Assembly (NCBI GenBank): GCA_024680835.1
Contig: JAILBP010000249.1
Span: forward strand, 1 to 15,023
Length of the DNA stretch: 15,023 nt
Direction of reading: 5' to 3'
DNA from: RGIG6904 sp024680835
GTDB taxonomy: Bacteria; Bacillota; Clostridia; Lachnospirales; Lachnospiraceae
Shown here piece by piece: positions 1-7,220 of this stretch (position 1 is the first letter of the stretch; each line of letters opens with the position of its first letter). Made by a program: the position numbers and the translations under genes. Below the pieces are notes generated by a model. The model was not told the DNA's origin. It saw nothing but the letters and a program-made list of their open reading frames with translations, and did no database searches.

Positions 1-317
1 ACACTGTAACCGTGCTCGTATTTCATCAGGACACTCTCAACCGCTGCCCCGTCTTCCATGGCAAAAAGATATTTTCTGGTGCCGTCTATACCGGAGATCT
101 GAAGATCGGCAACAGATGGTCTCGGGATGTAACACTCCGAATCCAGCTTCTGTCTCAGAGTCTTTGAAACATTGGTCATCTCCTCAAAGGAGACCGCCCG
201 TTTCGCGTGGAGCCACTCAAATATCTGCCCCGCCCTGAACCCGGGTTCCCCGAGAGTCTTCATATATTCACTTAACGCGTCCATATCCATGGACAGGATA
301 TCAATTTTCTGATTCAA
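1..317 (-). CDS. rlmN: 23S rRNA/tRNA adenine-C2 methyltransferase RlmN (N-terminal part, runs off the window)
   Basis: RlmN is a radical-SAM enzyme that methylates C2 of an adenine in 23S rRNA and in some tRNAs. Only about 105 N-terminal residues are visible. They match the family's N-terminal accessory domain: LSMDMDALSEYM, then GEPGFRAGQIFEWLH, SFEEMTNVSKTLRQKL, and GTRKYLFAMEDGAAVESVLM. The CxxxC radical-SAM motif lies beyond the left edge, so catalytic integrity cannot be judged. I chose the TTG at 315-317 as start because GGAG (326-329) sits 8 nt upstream and the protein then begins at the usual place. The first in-frame ATG (288-290) has no binding site. A near-consensus promoter lies 80-107 bp upstream, so rlmN is probably transcribed separately from rsmB as well as by read-through. 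The position after rsmB is the usual Firmicutes arrangement. Confidence 0.9.
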   Translation of the reverse strand, partial: MNQKIDILSMDMDALSEYMKTLGEPGFRAGQIFEWLHAKRAVSFEEMTNVSKTLRQKLDSECYIPRPSVADLQISGIDGTRKYLFAMEDGAAVESVLMKYEHGYS

Positions 318-396
318 ATATAACACTCCAGGCTGTACTGCAACTACCCCTCAGTCAGCATAGCTGACAGCTCTCCTGAAAGGAAAGCCAATGATC

Positions 397-424
397 ATTA
401 TACCACATATTGCACCTATTGCAA
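397..424 (-). promoter_or_regulatory. Probable extended -10 promoter of rlmN
   Basis: On the minus strand TTGCAA (419-424) is followed by a 16-nt spacer and a perfect TATAAT (397-402). The -10 is preceded by TGG, which gives the extended form TGnTATAAT. The expected start of transcription is near 390, leaving a leader of about 73 nt. That leader contains a small hairpin, GTCAGC-TAT-GCTGAC (354-368). It is the best sigma-A-type promoter match in the window. That it is active is inference. Confidence 0.65.
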
Positions 425-427
425 ATT

Positions 428-1720
428 CTAACTGTTCTTTTTCTTAAACAATGCCATAAAGAATCCGTCATTGTCCTCTGTGATGAAGAGCTGCCTGCTG
501 CTGACCAGCTCAAAATCCCCATGTTTTTCAAGGAATGTCATCACATTGCCGTCGTTTTCTTTTTTATTGACGGTGCATGTGGAGAACACCAGCTTTCCGC
601 CGGGCTTCACATAGGAAGCGATATTATCCAGTATCTGCTGCTGCAGCAATGCCAGCTCATCTATATCTTCGGGCTTCACCCTGTATCTGATGTCCGGTTT
701 TTTGCGGAGCACTCCCAGTCCCGAGCAGGGAAGGTCAGCTATGACCACATCCATCTCCCCGTCGAAATCTTCGTCGTGTTCCCTGGCATCCCAGAGCCTC
801 GTATCTATGTTGAACACCTGCATGCGCTCTGCGTTTTCCGCGATATGATCAAGCTTTTCCTCGGAGATGTCGCAGGCGATGACGCAGCCTCTGTCTCCTG
901 CCTTCTCCGCGGCATGTATAGCCTTTCCTCCCGGTGCGGCGCAAACGTCCAGTATCACATTGCCTTTCTCTATCTGAGCCAGCTCCACCACCATCTGGCT
1001 CGCCTTATCCTGAACATAGAAAAGACCGTTGTTGAAGCTGTCCAGAGCGCTTAGGTGATCGAAGCCCTCGATGAAAAACCCGCTCCTGGTGCCCTCAATG
1101 GGAGTAGCCTTTACCCCCTCTTTCTTAAAGTGCTCCAAAAGCTCATCGCTGGTGAGATTGCTGGTGGAGGTTCTGACCGCGCATTTGGCGGGCACCAATA
1201 AAGCCTCGCACATAGCCTTCGTCACATCTTCACCGTAGCTGTCGTCCCAGAGCTTCAATATCCATTCCGGAACGGAATACTGTGTCTCTCTGTTATCTGA
1301 AAGTTCCGCCATTATATCTCCCCTTGATCTGTCGGCATTTCGAAGTACCGCATTCACATATCCGGAAAGGCTCTTAAGCCCCCGTTTTTTTACCAGATTA
1401 ACTGCCTCGTCTATGGTGGCGTGCGCCGGTATCCTGTCCATGAAGAACAGCTCGTAGATACCCATGCGAAGCACCGCCAGTATCAGCGGTTTCAGCTTTT
1501 TGACCGGAGTGTTGGAAACCCGGCCTATGACGGCATCCAGAAAGATTCTCTTCTCGTATATGCCGCTCGCTTCGCGCTTTATGAAGCTTCTCTTTTTTTT
1601 CTCGAGATAAACATATTTGTCGCACACATCCGACACGGCTTTTGTCAGGAAAACGCCTTTAGCAGCCGCCATCAGGATGTCGCATACCAGTTCTCTCTCG
1701 GAAGGTTCTCTGTTATCCAA
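428..1720 (-). CDS. rsmB: 16S rRNA (cytosine-967-C5)-methyltransferase RsmB
   Basis: RsmB makes m5C967 in 16S rRNA using S-adenosylmethionine. The 430-residue protein has the family's two parts. An N-terminal NusB-like RNA-binding domain covers about residues 1-140 (APLHATIDEAV-like segment PAHATIDEAVNLVKK, then SGYVNAVLRN). A Rossmann methyltransferase domain follows, with the SAM loop DVCAAPGGK (258-266), the motif DLPCSG with Cys332, and STCT with the catalytic Cys382. Length is normal for the family. The start is TTG (1718-1720), overlapping the end of fmt by 8 nt; AGGGAG (1727-1732) lies 6 nt upstream. Beginning at the next Met (residue 17) would cut into the first helix of the NusB-like domain. 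The overlap implies translation coupled to fmt. No terminator is visible after the stop codon, and the rlmN promoter starts almost immediately. Confidence 0.95.
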   Translation of the reverse strand: MDNREPSERELVCDILMAAAKGVFLTKAVSDVCDKYVYLEKKKRSFIKREASGIYEKRIFLDAVIGRVSNTPVKKLKPLILAVLRMGIYELFFMDRIPAHATIDEAVNLVKKRGLKSLSGYVNAVLRNADRSRGDIMAELSDNRETQYSVPEWILKLWDDSYGEDVTKAMCEALLVPAKCAVRTSTSNLTSDELLEHFKKEGVKATPIEGTRSGFFIEGFDHLSALDSFNNGLFYVQDKASQMVVELAQIEKGNVILDVCAAPGGKAIHAAEKAGDRGCVIACDISEEKLDHIAENAERMQVFNIDTRLWDAREHDEDFDGEMDVVIADLPCSGLGVLRKKPDIRYRVKPEDIDELALLQQQILDNIASYVKPGGKLVFSTCTVNKKENDGNVMTFLEKHGDFELVSSRQLFITEDNDGFFMALFKKKNS

Positions 1721-2669
1721 GGATATCTCCCTCTTTTATCTTAACTCCCCGCAGAAAATCTGCCGAGTTCATGCGTTTCTTGCCCTCCAGTTGAAGCCCC
1801 ACTATATCCAAAACAGTGCCGTCTCCACAGGCTACTGCCAGTGTATCATCCGCCAGCACCACCGTTCCGGCGGCAGCGTTTTGTAGCTTAGCCTTTGGAA
1901 AGCTGTCCTTACCGTAGGGAACAGTATCCCATATCTTCAGCATTTTCCCGTCCAGCTTTGTGTAAGCTGCGGGCCAGGGATTGAAAGCCCTTACCTTTCT
2001 GTCTATGGCAAAAGCATCTTCCGTAAAATCGATCTCGCCCATAGACTTTTTGATCATGCCAACCTTTGTGGCAAGGCTCTCGTCCTGAGGCGTATATGTG
2101 GCAGTTCCGTCCACGATGTGCGGAATAGTGTCCATCAAAAGCTCTGCTCCAAGCTCTGACAGCGCATCGAAAAGCGTTCCGCCTGTGTATTCGCGTCCTA
2201 TGGGGATAAAACGGCTCGATATTATATCTCCTGTGTCAAGACCCACGTCCATCTTCATGATGGTGACTCCGGCCTTATCATCTCCGTTCAGTATCGCCCA
2301 CTGTATAGGAGCCGCACCTCTGTATTTTGGCAGGAGCGAGGCATGAATATTGATACATCCCAATGGCGGCATATCCAGTATCTCAGCAGGCAGTATCTGC
2401 CCGAAGGCAGCCACCACTATAAGATCCGGGCTATAGTTCTTAAGCTTATCCACCGCCTCGGGCTCACGCACCTTTACCGGCTGGAACACAGGTATACCCA
2501 GTTCCTCGGCACAAACCTTCACATCCGGCGGTGTCAATGTGCCGTGACGCCCCACCGGCTTATCCGGCTGTGTCACTGTTAACACCACATCGATATTATC
2601 ATCGGCATTAAGCGCCTTCAAAGCATTAACCGCGAAATCCGGAGTGCCCATAAATATAACTCTGATCAA
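1713..2669 (-). CDS. fmt: Methionyl-tRNA formyltransferase
   Basis: Fmt transfers a formyl group from 10-formyltetrahydrofolate to initiator Met-tRNA in the cytoplasm. The 318-residue product has the whole family pattern: IRVIFMGTPDFAV at the N-terminus, the folate and catalytic segment INIHASLLPKYRGAAPIQW with Asn107 and His109, and DVGLDTGDI with Asp145. The C-terminal tRNA-binding OB-fold domain includes VRAFNPWPAAYT and ends near residue 315. The start is TTG (2667-2669), sharing TTGA with the def stop codon. This start puts IxVIFMGTPDF where it lies in homologues. The Shine-Dalgarno sequence lies within the acidic tail of def, so the two are probably translationally coupled. That fits their opposing roles: Fmt adds the formyl group and Def removes it. 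Confidence 0.96.
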   Translation of the reverse strand: MIRVIFMGTPDFAVNALKALNADDNIDVVLTVTQPDKPVGRHGTLTPPDVKVCAEELGIPVFQPVKVREPEAVDKLKNYSPDLIVVAAFGQILPAEILDMPPLGCINIHASLLPKYRGAAPIQWAILNGDDKAGVTIMKMDVGLDTGDIISSRFIPIGREYTGGTLFDALSELGAELLMDTIPHIVDGTATYTPQDESLATKVGMIKKSMGEIDFTEDAFAIDRKVRAFNPWPAAYTKLDGKMLKIWDTVPYGKDSFPKAKLQNAAAGTVVLADDTLAVACGDGTVLDIVGLQLEGKKRMNSADFLRGVKIKEGDILG

Positions 2670-3151
2670 TCCTCTTCTTCCTCCTCGTCCTGATTAACGT
2701 CGAAGACTTCGCCCTCAACCTTCTCAGTGTATATATGTCCGTCAAGGTGGTCTATTTCATGGCACAAAGCTCTCGCCAAAAGACCCTCTCCCTCCACCGT
2801 GATCTTATTCATGTCGATGTCACAGGCTTCCACAACCACATGGTTGGGTCTTGTCACCTTGCCTGCCTTGCCCGGAAAGCTCAAGCATCCCTCGTCTCCT
2901 GTCTGCTCACCGTCAGTGCTCACGATGACAGGATTGATGAGTGTATATCTGTTGCCGTCTGCCACATCTATAACACAGATCCTGCGCAGAACTCCCACCT
3001 GCGGCGCAGCCAGTCCCACACCGCAGGCTTCGTACATTGTCTCGTACATATCGATTATGAGCTCCCTGATCCTGGGTGTCATCTCCTTTACCTCACGGCA
3101 GGGTTTCTCCAAAATAGGATCGCCGAAGATCCTGATCTCTCTAAGTGCCAT
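2666..3151 (-). CDS. def: Peptide deformylase
   Basis: Def is a metal-dependent hydrolase that removes the formyl group from the N-terminal methionine of new proteins at the ribosome exit. All three family motifs are present in the 161-residue product: GVGLAAPQ (44-51), EGCLS (87-91) with metal ligand Cys89, and HEIDH (131-135) with two metal-binding His and the catalytic Glu. The protein ends in a short, highly acidic tail (DEEEEED). ATG is preceded by GGAG at a 6-nt gap. Def begins the tightly overlapping def-fmt-rsmB set. It is separated from priA by 110 bp that contain a plausible promoter, so it may be transcribed independently of the genes upstream. Confidence 0.96.
   Translation of the reverse strand: MALREIRIFGDPILEKPCREVKEMTPRIRELIIDMYETMYEACGVGLAAPQVGVLRRICVIDVADGNRYTLINPVIVSTDGEQTGDEGCLSFPGKAGKVTRPNHVVVEACDIDMNKITVEGEGLLARALCHEIDHLDGHIYTEKVEGEVFDVNQDEEEEED
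2670..2686 (-). promoter_or_regulatory. fmt ribosome binding site embedded in the poly-glutamate tail of def
   Basis: The last codons of def on the minus strand encode a run of Glu ending in Asp, giving a purine tract with AGGAGG at 2680-2685. It lies 10 nt before the fmt TTG start, slightly longer than the usual 5-9 nt. The same bases therefore encode the acidic tail and supply the only Shine-Dalgarno match for fmt. Confidence 0.6.
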
Positions 3152-3174
3152 TTTTCTCTCCTTTTCTTTCGATT

Positions 3175-3202
3175 AGCATATACACAGATTGTTATTATTC
3201 AA
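3175..3202 (-). promoter_or_regulatory. Possible promoter upstream of def
   Basis: On the minus strand TTGAAT (3197-3202) is separated by 16 nt from TATGCT (3175-3180). The predicted transcript would start about 17 nt before the def start codon and include its binding site. The match is moderate (4 of 6 at the -10), and the gap is A+T-rich, so chance is possible. Confidence 0.35.
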
Positions 3203-3261
3203 GTCATTTTTTAGTTTATTCCGGCATGAACACATGCATAATAGACTACAAGATGAAATTT

Positions 3262-5484
3262 TTAACTCATGTCGAAAACGACAGAAGATCCTGTATAATG
3301 CTCGCAGGTCTTCAAGAATTCCTGGACACGCCCGGCGATATCCGCAAGGGTGTCAGCCGTATCCGCCTTCACATAAAGCTGTCTTCTGTAAATGTCATTG
3401 ATCTTGTAAACAGGGGCTGTGGAAGGTCCTATGACTGCTACGGGCTCACTCCCGTATATCCTGCCGTCTCCCACAGCAAGGCTTCTCACAAAGCCTGCAA
3501 CACCCACAGCCAATGCCTCGCACCTGCTCTCATCGGATGATGTCATGAATATGAGCAGCAGTCTTCTGACAGGCGGATAACCCATTATATCACGAAACTC
3601 TATCTCTTTCCCATAAAAACTTAAATAATCCTGATCTTTTGCGGTCTGTATTGCAAAGCTTTCCGGTCTGTAGGTCTGTATGATGACCTCACCGGGCTTC
3701 TCGCCGCGGCCTGCCCTGCCTGCTGCCTGGGTGATGAGAGAAAAGGTTCTCTCTCCGGCCGTATAATCGGATACGTTCAGAGACATGTCGGCAGCCAGTA
3801 TGCCCATCAGTGTCACGTCCTTAAAATCATGTCCTTTGACTATCATCTGGGTTCCTATGAGAACATCGGCCTCATGAGCCGCAAATGCCGACAGGATCTC
3901 CTCGTAGCTTCCCTTTTTACGGGTGGAATCATAATCCATCCGCAGCGTCTTCACTCCCGGAAAAGCATCCTGTACCAGCTTCTCCACCTTTTCCGTGCCG
4001 GTCTTGAAGGTTCCTATGAGCTTGGATGAACACGCCGGACATTCAGTGACCTGTTCCTGCTCATATCCGCAATAATGGCATTTCATCTTTCCGTCGGCGT
4101 GCAGTGAAAGGCTCACATCACAATGAGGGCACTTCACCACCTCACCGCAACTCCTGCAGGATACGAATCCGGCGATGCCCCTGCGGTTTATGAACAGCAT
4201 GATCTGCTCGTGCCGGGACAGCCTGTCAGCCATAGCTTTATACAGCTCCTCAGAAAAAACAGAACGATTGCCCCGTCTGAGCTCCTCCCTGAGATCTACA
4301 ACACGGCACACGGGCAGTGGTCTGTCGCTCACCCTGTTGGCCAGCGTGTGGAGCATAAGCCTTCCGGTCTTTGCCATATAATACGTATCCACCGAAGGAG
4401 TCGCAGACCCTAACACCACTGTGGCGCCGCACATCTGAGCACGCTTTAATGCCACATCCCTGGCGTTATATCTGGGAACGGTCTCCGACTTGTAGCTGGT
4501 CTCATGTTCCTCGTCTATGATGATGTAACCTATATCCTTAAAAGGTGTGAAAAGGGCGCTTCTGGGACCTATCATCACATCTAAAAGCCCCTCTTTTGCA
4601 CACTCGAAACGATCGTATTTCTCACCCTTTGAGAGCTTGGAATGTATCACGGATACCCTGTCGCCGAAATGGTCGTAGAACCTTGATACCGTCTGAAAAG
4701 TCAGCGCTATCTCGGGTATCAGCACTATAGCTTTCTGTCCCCGTGAAACCGCGCGCTTTATGAGCTCTATGTATACTTCCGTTTTGCCGCTGCCGGTCAC
4801 TCCGTGGATAAGATGCGCCTTGTCGCGCGAGGCTTCTATCGCCTCCACCACAGCCTTCTGCTCGTCATTCAGCGCGACCTTGTCCCATGTGTTCCTGCTC
4901 ACCGGAAGGTTGTTTCTGAAGTCTATCTTTTTTTCTACAGTGATATAGCCCTTTTCCTCCATGGCTTTTATGACTGCAGAGGAAAGGTTGAGCTTTGTGG
5001 TCAAAAGCTCATATTCTATATAGTCTCTTTTGCGAAGCTCGGATATGAGGCGCTGCCTTGCCACATGCCCTTTTCTCCTGCATTCCTCCTCAAAGGATGC
5101 AGCCTCGTCCGCGGTCATGTTGAGTCGGACCAGCTTTGAGACCTTATGTTTTTCTATTTTTTTGACAGGGATCACGGTCTTGATGGCCTGATTCATGGTA
5201 CCGCCAAAATATTGTCTCATGTAGGCAGCGAGGGCTATGAGTTCCGACTCGACAGGGAAGCTGTCCTTTAACACCCGGCAGATATCCTTGATGAGACCGG
5301 GGTCGATCTTGGGCTCTTCGCTTATACCCACCACAAAGCCTGTCATCCCCTCTTTTCTGTTACCGAAGGGCACCACCACCTGAACCCCGATAAAAATATC
5401 ATCCATAAGCTCCTGAGGAATGCCGTATTGAAATGTTTTATCCAGTTTTTCAGCGGAAATATCCACTATCACATCTGCATACAT
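3262..5484 (-). CDS. priA: Primosomal protein N' / replication restart helicase PriA
   Basis: PriA recognises abandoned replication forks and reloads the replisome; it is a superfamily 2 DNA helicase. The 740-residue product carries an N-terminal DNA 3'-end-binding domain (about 1-105) and a winged-helix region. The helicase core follows, with Walker A GVTGSGKTE (228-236), DEEH (324-327), GSATPS (359-364) and QAAGRAGR (586-593). Eight cysteines at 443, 446, 452, 455, 469, 472, 482 and 485 form the two-zinc insertion typical of PriA. Length is normal. The ATG start has AGAGG about 7 nt upstream. The 116-bp gap to murE holds a small palindrome that resembles part of the panC-panD repeat. PriA between coaBC and def is a common Firmicutes arrangement, here with murE inserted. 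Confidence 0.97.
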   Translation of the reverse strand: MYADVIVDISAEKLDKTFQYGIPQELMDDIFIGVQVVVPFGNRKEGMTGFVVGISEEPKIDPGLIKDICRVLKDSFPVESELIALAAYMRQYFGGTMNQAIKTVIPVKKIEKHKVSKLVRLNMTADEAASFEEECRRKGHVARQRLISELRKRDYIEYELLTTKLNLSSAVIKAMEEKGYITVEKKIDFRNNLPVSRNTWDKVALNDEQKAVVEAIEASRDKAHLIHGVTGSGKTEVYIELIKRAVSRGQKAIVLIPEIALTFQTVSRFYDHFGDRVSVIHSKLSKGEKYDRFECAKEGLLDVMIGPRSALFTPFKDIGYIIIDEEHETSYKSETVPRYNARDVALKRAQMCGATVVLGSATPSVDTYYMAKTGRLMLHTLANRVSDRPLPVCRVVDLREELRRGNRSVFSEELYKAMADRLSRHEQIMLFINRRGIAGFVSCRSCGEVVKCPHCDVSLSLHADGKMKCHYCGYEQEQVTECPACSSKLIGTFKTGTEKVEKLVQDAFPGVKTLRMDYDSTRKKGSYEEILSAFAAHEADVLIGTQMIVKGHDFKDVTLMGILAADMSLNVSDYTAGERTFSLITQAAGRAGRGEKPGEVIIQTYRPESFAIQTAKDQDYLSFYGKEIEFRDIMGYPPVRRLLLIFMTSSDESRCEALAVGVAGFVRSLAVGDGRIYGSEPVAVIGPSTAPVYKINDIYRRQLYVKADTADTLADIAGRVQEFLKTCEHYTGSSVVFDMS

Positions 5485-5536
5485 TCGCGATTCCTCTCAG
5501 CCGCTTAACATATCTTCTGCTGTTCGTGTATGTGAT

Positions 5537-5569
5537 CGTGCCGGGTTACTATGAATAGTAACCGTGCCG
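5537..5569. repeat. 20-bp palindrome flanked by short direct repeats in the murE-priA gap
   Basis: GGTTACTATGAATAGTAACC (5544-5563) has 9-bp arms around a 2-nt centre. It is flanked on both sides by a perfect direct copy of GTGCCG (5538-5543 and 5564-5569), or CGTGCCG if the last palindrome base is counted. The stretch TGAATAGTAAC (5552-5562) is identical to the outer arm of the large repeat at 9056-9066. The layout resembles a tiny element or excision scar with a 6-bp target duplication, but that is inference. Confidence 0.6.
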
Positions 5570-5600
5570 ACCTTAAAGATCCGCCCGGGAATCAGAAACC

Positions 5601-7133
5601 TCAGACTCTCCCCACGGGTGTGATGTTTTCCTCGGACAGAATATCCCTGATGAGACCTCTCTCATCCATGGGGTATTTCACTCCCTCTATCTCCTGATAA
5701 TCTTCATGGCCTTTGCCTGCCAGCACGATAACATCATTTTTTTGTGCATTCAGTATGGCATATCTGATGGCTTCCTTTCGATCGGCTATCTCCACATATT
5801 TGCCATCGGTCTTTGATATGCCGATTTTTATATCATCTATGATATCCTGTGGTTTTTCAAACCTTGGATTGTCGCTTGTGATAATTGTGAGATCAGCCAT
5901 CCTGCCGGACACCTCTCCCATCTCGTAGCGCCTTGATTTCGCACGGTTCCCTCCGCATCCGAAGAGACACACAAGACGTGACGGTGTGCCCTCCGTATCC
6001 ATGTAGATCTTTAAGGATTTTAGGAGGCTCTCCAACGCCATGGCATTATGAGCGTAATCTATCATGAGTGTGTAATCCGCGGACACGGGCACCATCTCTA
6101 TCCTGCCCTTCGCACCGGCGTTTTTGAGGGAATCGCGTATCACATCAGGCTCTACACCGAAATGAGTGCAGATAGCTGCCGCAGCCAGGGAATTATATAC
6201 AGAAAACTCACCCGGCAGATGCAGCACTATATCTATATCGTCGCCCTGTCTTTCAAGCCTGTACTCAGCTCCCAGAGCGTATCCGAATCTTTTGTAGGTT
6301 ATATCCCGCGCCATGAGATCGCAGGGCTTATCTATGCCGTAGGTCAGTATCTCACAGGGTGCTGCCGATGAAGCCTTCACCACCTCTTCATCATCGCCGT
6401 TTATGGCAGCGATCCTGCATTTTTCGAAAAGCCTGCTCTTCCAGTAAACATACTCCTCATAGCTTGCATGTTCACCTGCGCCGATGTGATCCGGCGAAAG
6501 GTTGGTAAAGATCCCCATGTCAAATGTAAATCCATCCACGCGGCTCATCATAAGTCCCTGGCTTGAAACCTCCATAACGCAGATCTGAAGCCCCGCGTCC
6601 ACCATGCGGCGGAAATACTCCTGTATGAGATAGGACTCCGGCGTTGTGTTGGATGCCGGAATGTGCTCATCCCCTATTATGATCTCTATGGTACCTATGA
6701 GACCCACCTTAAATCCGCTGTTTTCCAAAATGGATTTTGCCATATATGTGGTAGTGGTCTTACCCTTTGTGCCTGTGATGCCCACCACCTTAAGCTTTTC
6801 TGCCGGATGACCGAAATATGCCGCCGCCGTAAGGGCAAGAGCCTTTCTGGTATCAGTACATCTCACAAAACATGCCTTGGAGATATCCGTCTTTTCTGCT
6901 GCACACTCTACTGCAGACTCATCGGATATTATAAAAACACGGACACCCTTCTCTATGCCTTCCGCTATTGTATCGTGTCCGTCGAACTTCAGACCCTTTA
7001 TGCACACGAAGACCGCCCCCGGCTCGAATTTACGGGAATCGTATATCAGTTTTGCGACAGGTTCATCCAGTGCTGACACATCGCCTGTGATAACTTTGTC
7101 TTCTATCTTTTCAATGAGGTCATGTGAATTCAT
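5601..7133 (-). CDS. murE: UDP-MurNAc-tripeptide synthetase MurE, meso-diaminopimelate type
   Basis: MurE is a cytoplasmic ATP-dependent ligase that adds the third residue of the peptidoglycan stem to UDP-MurNAc-L-Ala-D-Glu. The 510-residue product shows an N-terminal UDP-binding domain (KLIYDSRKFEPGAVFV), the ATP loop GITGTKGKTT (118-127), and TTPES (163-167). EVSSQGL is at 188-194, followed by the Lys that is usually carbamylated (232, in WKSRLF). The C-terminal domain has CGGNR, DNPR (421-424) and GKGHE (473-477). DNPR is the signature of meso-diaminopimelate-adding enzymes; lysine-adding enzymes differ here, so a DAP-type wall is inferred. ATG with AAAGGG 7 nt upstream. It lies 87 bp after coaBC, away from the division and cell wall cluster where murE often sits, so a second murE-like gene elsewhere cannot be excluded. 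Confidence 0.93.
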   Translation of the reverse strand: MNSHDLIEKIEDKVITGDVSALDEPVAKLIYDSRKFEPGAVFVCIKGLKFDGHDTIAEGIEKGVRVFIISDESAVECAAEKTDISKACFVRCTDTRKALALTAAAYFGHPAEKLKVVGITGTKGKTTTTYMAKSILENSGFKVGLIGTIEIIIGDEHIPASNTTPESYLIQEYFRRMVDAGLQICVMEVSSQGLMMSRVDGFTFDMGIFTNLSPDHIGAGEHASYEEYVYWKSRLFEKCRIAAINGDDEEVVKASSAAPCEILTYGIDKPCDLMARDITYKRFGYALGAEYRLERQGDDIDIVLHLPGEFSVYNSLAAAAICTHFGVEPDVIRDSLKNAGAKGRIEMVPVSADYTLMIDYAHNAMALESLLKSLKIYMDTEGTPSRLVCLFGCGGNRAKSRRYEMGEVSGRMADLTIITSDNPRFEKPQDIIDDIKIGISKTDGKYVEIADRKEAIRYAILNAQKNDVIVLAGKGHEDYQEIEGVKYPMDERGLIRDILSEENITPVGRV

Positions 7134-7220
7134 ATACTATCCCTTTCTGTATTCCACCGTGATACCGGTCTTGCCAAACATGTATATCTCACGACCGGCA
7201 TAGTATACAAGTCGAAAGCA

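Noticed and set aside
410..1054. 214-codon plus-strand open frame opposite rsmB
   Set aside because: It lies entirely antisense to the conserved catalytic domain of RsmB and has no recognisable motif; it is a shadow of that gene.
7130..7201. 23-codon open frame overlapping the murE start by ATGA
   Set aside because: It has no ribosome binding site, no known relative and an arginine-rich chance-like composition. The ATGA overlap alone is weak evidence.
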